From assembly GCA_016206235.1 (NCBI GenBank), contig JACQRZ010000036.1, positions 1 through 6,074 on the forward strand: DNA of 6,074 bases, in the 5' to 3' direction. Shown piece by piece: positions 4,749 through 6,074 of the stretch (positions within the stretch are counted from its first letter, which is position 1; every line of letters starts with the position of its first letter). A program made the position numbers and the translations under genes. The stretch is from Candidatus Uhrbacteria bacterium (lineage in GTDB: Bacteria; Patescibacteriota; Patescibacteriia; JACQRZ01). The notes under the pieces are model-generated. The model made no database searches and had not been told where the DNA came from. It saw only the letters and a program-made list of their open reading frames with translations.

Positions 4749-5738
4749 ATGGAAACCTTAACGAGCGTTCAAAAAATTCTGCGAGCCATGCAAGAAAAAA
4801 ATTCGCTATTATGCGTCGGGTTCGACCCTGAACCAGAGAAGCTGCCGATTTTTTTGCTTAACGAAATGCATCAGCGCTATGACGATCCTGACGAGGCAAT
4901 GGCGCAGACAATGAAGGAGTTTATCGTCCCTATTCTTGAAGCCGTTGCGCCCTATGCAAGTACAGTTAAGCCGCAAAGCGCGTTTTACGAGAGATACGGA
5001 CACCACAGCATTCGTGTGCTTGAGCAGATCATTAAGCGCGCGCATGAACTTGGCTTGCCAGTGATTCTCGATGCAAAGCGCGGAGATGGCGGACCTACAG
5101 CGGAAGCATATGCGGACGCGTATCTTGGAAAGAATTCTTATTGGGATGTTGCGACGCAGTCATTCATTCGGAAAGAAGGCCCGCTTCATGTCGAAGCGCT
5201 CACCATTCAGCCTGGCATTGGCGATGCATGTTTGGTACCCTTTATCGCGCGCGCCAAGGAGTATGGTACCTGCCCACTTATCGTTACCAAAAGTTCATTC
5301 ACGCCAAATTCGTTTGTAGAAATGATTGAAACAGATGACGGTAGGGTGTGGCAGCAAATCGCACAACATATTGCCGAACTATCGAATGAGCTGCCAGAAT
5401 ACGATGGTTATAAAAATATCGGCGTCGTGATGGGGGCAACATATCCGGATGATGCGCCGTTTATGCGCCAAGTTTTGAAGAGCGCTCTTTTTCTTGTACC
5501 AGGATATGGCGCGCAGGGTGGCGGCGCAGACGAAGCAGTTTTCGGAATTGATCCCCAAGGTCTTGGTTGTGTCATCAACTCATCACGCGGAATTCTTTAT
5601 GCGTATCTTGCTGAAGAGTTCAAAAAGAAGTATGACGATTATGATAGACATTTTGTACTTGCGGCTGCTACAGCAGCAATGCATGCGCGTGATGATCTCA
5701 ATGCCGCGCTTAGCCGTAAGCTGAGTGCAAGAGTTTAG
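4749..5738 (+). CDS. pyrF: Orotidine 5'-phosphate decarboxylase, type 2
   Basis: PyrF decarboxylates orotidine 5'-monophosphate to UMP, the last step of de novo pyrimidine synthesis. The 329 residues fit the type 2 (mycobacterial-like) subfamily and are somewhat longer than its usual 270-300. Visible motifs: LLCVGFDPEPEKLP (20-33), where D26 begins the active site; VKPQSAFYERYG (73-84); and the signature VILDAKRGDGGPTAEAYA (105-122). By analogy K74, D108, K110 and D113 make the catalytic Lys-Asp-Lys-Asp set. Phosphate-binding segments LVPGYGAQGGG (249-259) and INSSRGILYAY (276-286) are also present. In the signature the usual GDIGSTA is GDGGPTA, a mild departure that leaves the catalytic residues intact. 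A strong Shine-Dalgarno precedes it. It is flanked by terminators at 4667-4697 and 5746-5788, so it is a single-gene unit. Its promoter must lie in 4698-4735, but I could not place it convincingly. Confidence 0.95.
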   Translation: METLTSVQKILRAMQEKNSLLCVGFDPEPEKLPIFLLNEMHQRYDDPDEAMAQTMKEFIVPILEAVAPYASTVKPQSAFYERYGHHSIRVLEQIIKRAHELGLPVILDAKRGDGGPTAEAYADAYLGKNSYWDVATQSFIRKEGPLHVEALTIQPGIGDACLVPFIARAKEYGTCPLIVTKSSFTPNSFVEMIETDDGRVWQQIAQHIAELSNELPEYDGYKNIGVVMGATYPDDAPFMRQVLKSALFLVPGYGAQGGGADEAVFGIDPQGLGCVINSSRGILYAYLAEEFKKKYDDYDRHFVLAAATAAMHARDDLNAALSRKLSARV

Positions 5739-5745
5739 GTTGCTT

Positions 5746-5788
5746 GCCCTTCTTTGTCCAAATTGGAACTGAGGAGGGCTTGTTTTTT
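5746..5788 (+). terminator. Intrinsic terminator of pyrF
   Basis: Stem GCCCTTC (5746-5752) with GGAGGGC (5773-5779), one G:U. The 20-nt loop holds a small inner TCC/GGA pairing, and TTGTTTTTT follows (5780-5788). It begins 8 bases after the pyrF stop codon. Confidence 0.75.
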
Positions 5789-5807
5789 ATCATAGATACG
5801 ATACAAT
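5780..5807 (+). promoter_or_regulatory. Possible promoter of tRNA-Val(UAC)
   Basis: -10 TACAAT (5802-5807, 5/6) with a poor -35 TTGTTT (5780-5785, 3/6) at 16 bp. The -35 overlaps the T-run of the pyrF terminator. Start near 5814 would give a leader of about 75 nt before the tRNA. The -10 is credible, the -35 doubtful. Confidence 0.4.
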
Positions 5808-5841
5808 AGTTCAACGTGCGCGGACAATGAGCTCCCGTCTT

Positions 5842-5857
5842 CGCTGAAGCTTCAGCG
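5842..5857. repeat. Perfect 16-bp palindrome
   Basis: CGCTGAAG/CTTCAGCG, a perfect palindrome in the leader of tRNA-Val(UAC), followed by GGCAGGCAGCTGG. Its GC-rich style matches the other palindromes beside tRNA genes in this window, but its sequence differs. It is not followed by T residues, so it is not a terminator. Confidence 0.75.
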
Positions 5858-5872
5858 GGCAGGCAGCTGGTT

Positions 5873-5969
5873 CGGAACTTGCGCGTATGCGCGCTTAGCT
5901 CAGTTGGTTAGAGCATACGGTTTACATCCGTAGGGTCAGAGGTTCGAGTCCTCTAGCGCGCAAGTTTCG
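5873..5969 (+). repeat. Leader/trailer inverted repeat around tRNA-Val(UAC)
   Basis: Bases 5873-5885 (CGGAACTTGCGCG) are complementary to 5957-5969 (CGCGCAAGTTTCG): 13 pairs with one G:U. The right arm includes five bases of the 3' acceptor strand, A73 and seven trailer bases. The precursor can therefore fold with the leader holding the acceptor strand, or with a 7-bp leader-trailer helix outside the normal acceptor stem. Confidence 0.7.
5889..5962 (+). tRNA. tRNA-Val(UAC)
   Basis: 74-nt cloverleaf. The acceptor is GCGCGCT/AGCGCGC, the D arm GCTC-AGTTGGTTA-GAGC, the anticodon stem TACGG/CCGTA, and the loop TTTACAT gives anticodon UAC (valine). The T arm is AGAGG/CCTCT with loop TTCGAGT, and the discriminator is A73. 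AG follows rather than CCA, so CCA must be added. This is the second valine isoacceptor in the window; with the GAC species it can cover all valine codons. Confidence 0.95.
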
Positions 5970-5974
5970 GGTCA

Positions 5975-6037
5975 CAGACGTGCCCCATACGTCTGCCGAA
6001 GGCGGATCGTACGGGGTTCGATCCGCCAGCTGGCGGA
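5975..6037. repeat. Cluster of three overlapping palindromes between tRNAs
   Basis: Hairpin A: CAGACGT (5975-5981)/ACGTCTG (5989-5995), 7-nt loop. Hairpin B: GGCGGATCG (6001-6009)/CGATCCGCC (6019-6027), 9-nt loop. Palindrome C: TCCGCCAG/CTGGCGGA (6022-6037), which shares its left half with B, so B and C exclude each other. CCCCATACG in A (5983-5991) and CGTACGGGG in B (6008-6016) can also pair at 8 of 9 positions. No ORF or terminator accounts for this structure. Confidence 0.7.
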
Positions 6038-6054
6038 CTGTATTGTCTGTATGA

Positions 6055-6074
6055 GGGCCCATAGTATAGCGGTA
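6055..6074 (+). tRNA. Start of another tRNA, cut by the window edge
   Basis: The last 20 bases read as a tRNA 5' end: acceptor strand GGGCCCA, TA at positions 8-9, then a D-stem start GTA and a D-loop ending AGCGGTA with the conserved GG. The anticodon lies outside the window, so the isotype cannot be given; the short D-stem and AGCGGT style would suit Glu or Gln. Confidence 0.6.

Noticed and set aside
6012..6027. T-arm-like GGGGTTCGATCC as a tRNA remnant
   Set aside because: The stem fails to pair beyond two positions, and the preceding hairpin lacks the U33 anticodon-loop pattern; hairpin B explains the sequence better.
1..6074. CRISPR array, insertion sequence or toxin-antitoxin pair
   Set aside because: No regularly spaced direct repeats, transposase motifs or recognised toxin folds are present. 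The two orphan genes are paired, but no toxin feature supports that label.

Overview
The window looks like part of a small, gene-dense bacterial chromosome. It most resembles a Candidate Phyla Radiation (Patescibacteria/Parcubacteria-type) genome, but that is inference from style, not a database match. The signs are short transcription units on both strands, several genes with no visible Shine-Dalgarno, CCA missing from three of the four complete tRNA genes, small orphan proteins, and GC-rich palindromes clustered beside tRNA genes. All recognisable proteins are core metabolism or RNA biology. I see no phage, plasmid, CRISPR or toxin-antitoxin genes.

Layout. Positions 1-714 (minus strand) hold pyrE (orotate phosphoribosyltransferase), whose 3' end is cut by the window edge. 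A terminator at 691-714 ends the unit upstream of it. Positions 722-1508 (minus strand) read, in transcription order: a broken tRNA 5' half carrying a 30-nt double hairpin, tRNA-Val(GAC), tRNA-Ala(UGC), a 51-residue orphan and a 114-residue orphan. A well-formed promoter at 1522-1550 fires this unit. A second promoter, reading the other way, appears to share the same -35 box and to drive a CCA-adding enzyme gene (1579-3150, plus strand). That gene overlaps by ATGA with an RluA/RluD-type pseudouridine synthase gene (3147-4070).

From 4160 to about 4697 (plus strand) is a compact unit of promoter, rplS (ribosomal protein bL19), tRNA-Leu(GAG) and terminator. Then comes pyrF (4749-5738, orotidine 5'-phosphate decarboxylase, type 2) with its own terminator. 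The last 330 bases hold a palindrome, tRNA-Val(UAC) with an unusual complementary leader and trailer, a cluster of nested palindromes, and the first 20 nt of another tRNA.

How the genes fit together. PyrE and PyrF catalyse the last two steps from orotate to UMP but lie about 4.1 kb apart on opposite strands. They are the only two genes here with strong Shine-Dalgarno sites. The remaining genes serve translation: tRNAs, their 3'-end maturation, rRNA pseudouridylation and a ribosomal protein.

No wholly new system is evident. The best leads are structural: the tRNA half interrupted at the D-loop/D-stem junction, the shared -35 box between a tRNA unit and the CCA enzyme gene, and the palindromes that sit beside tRNA genes.
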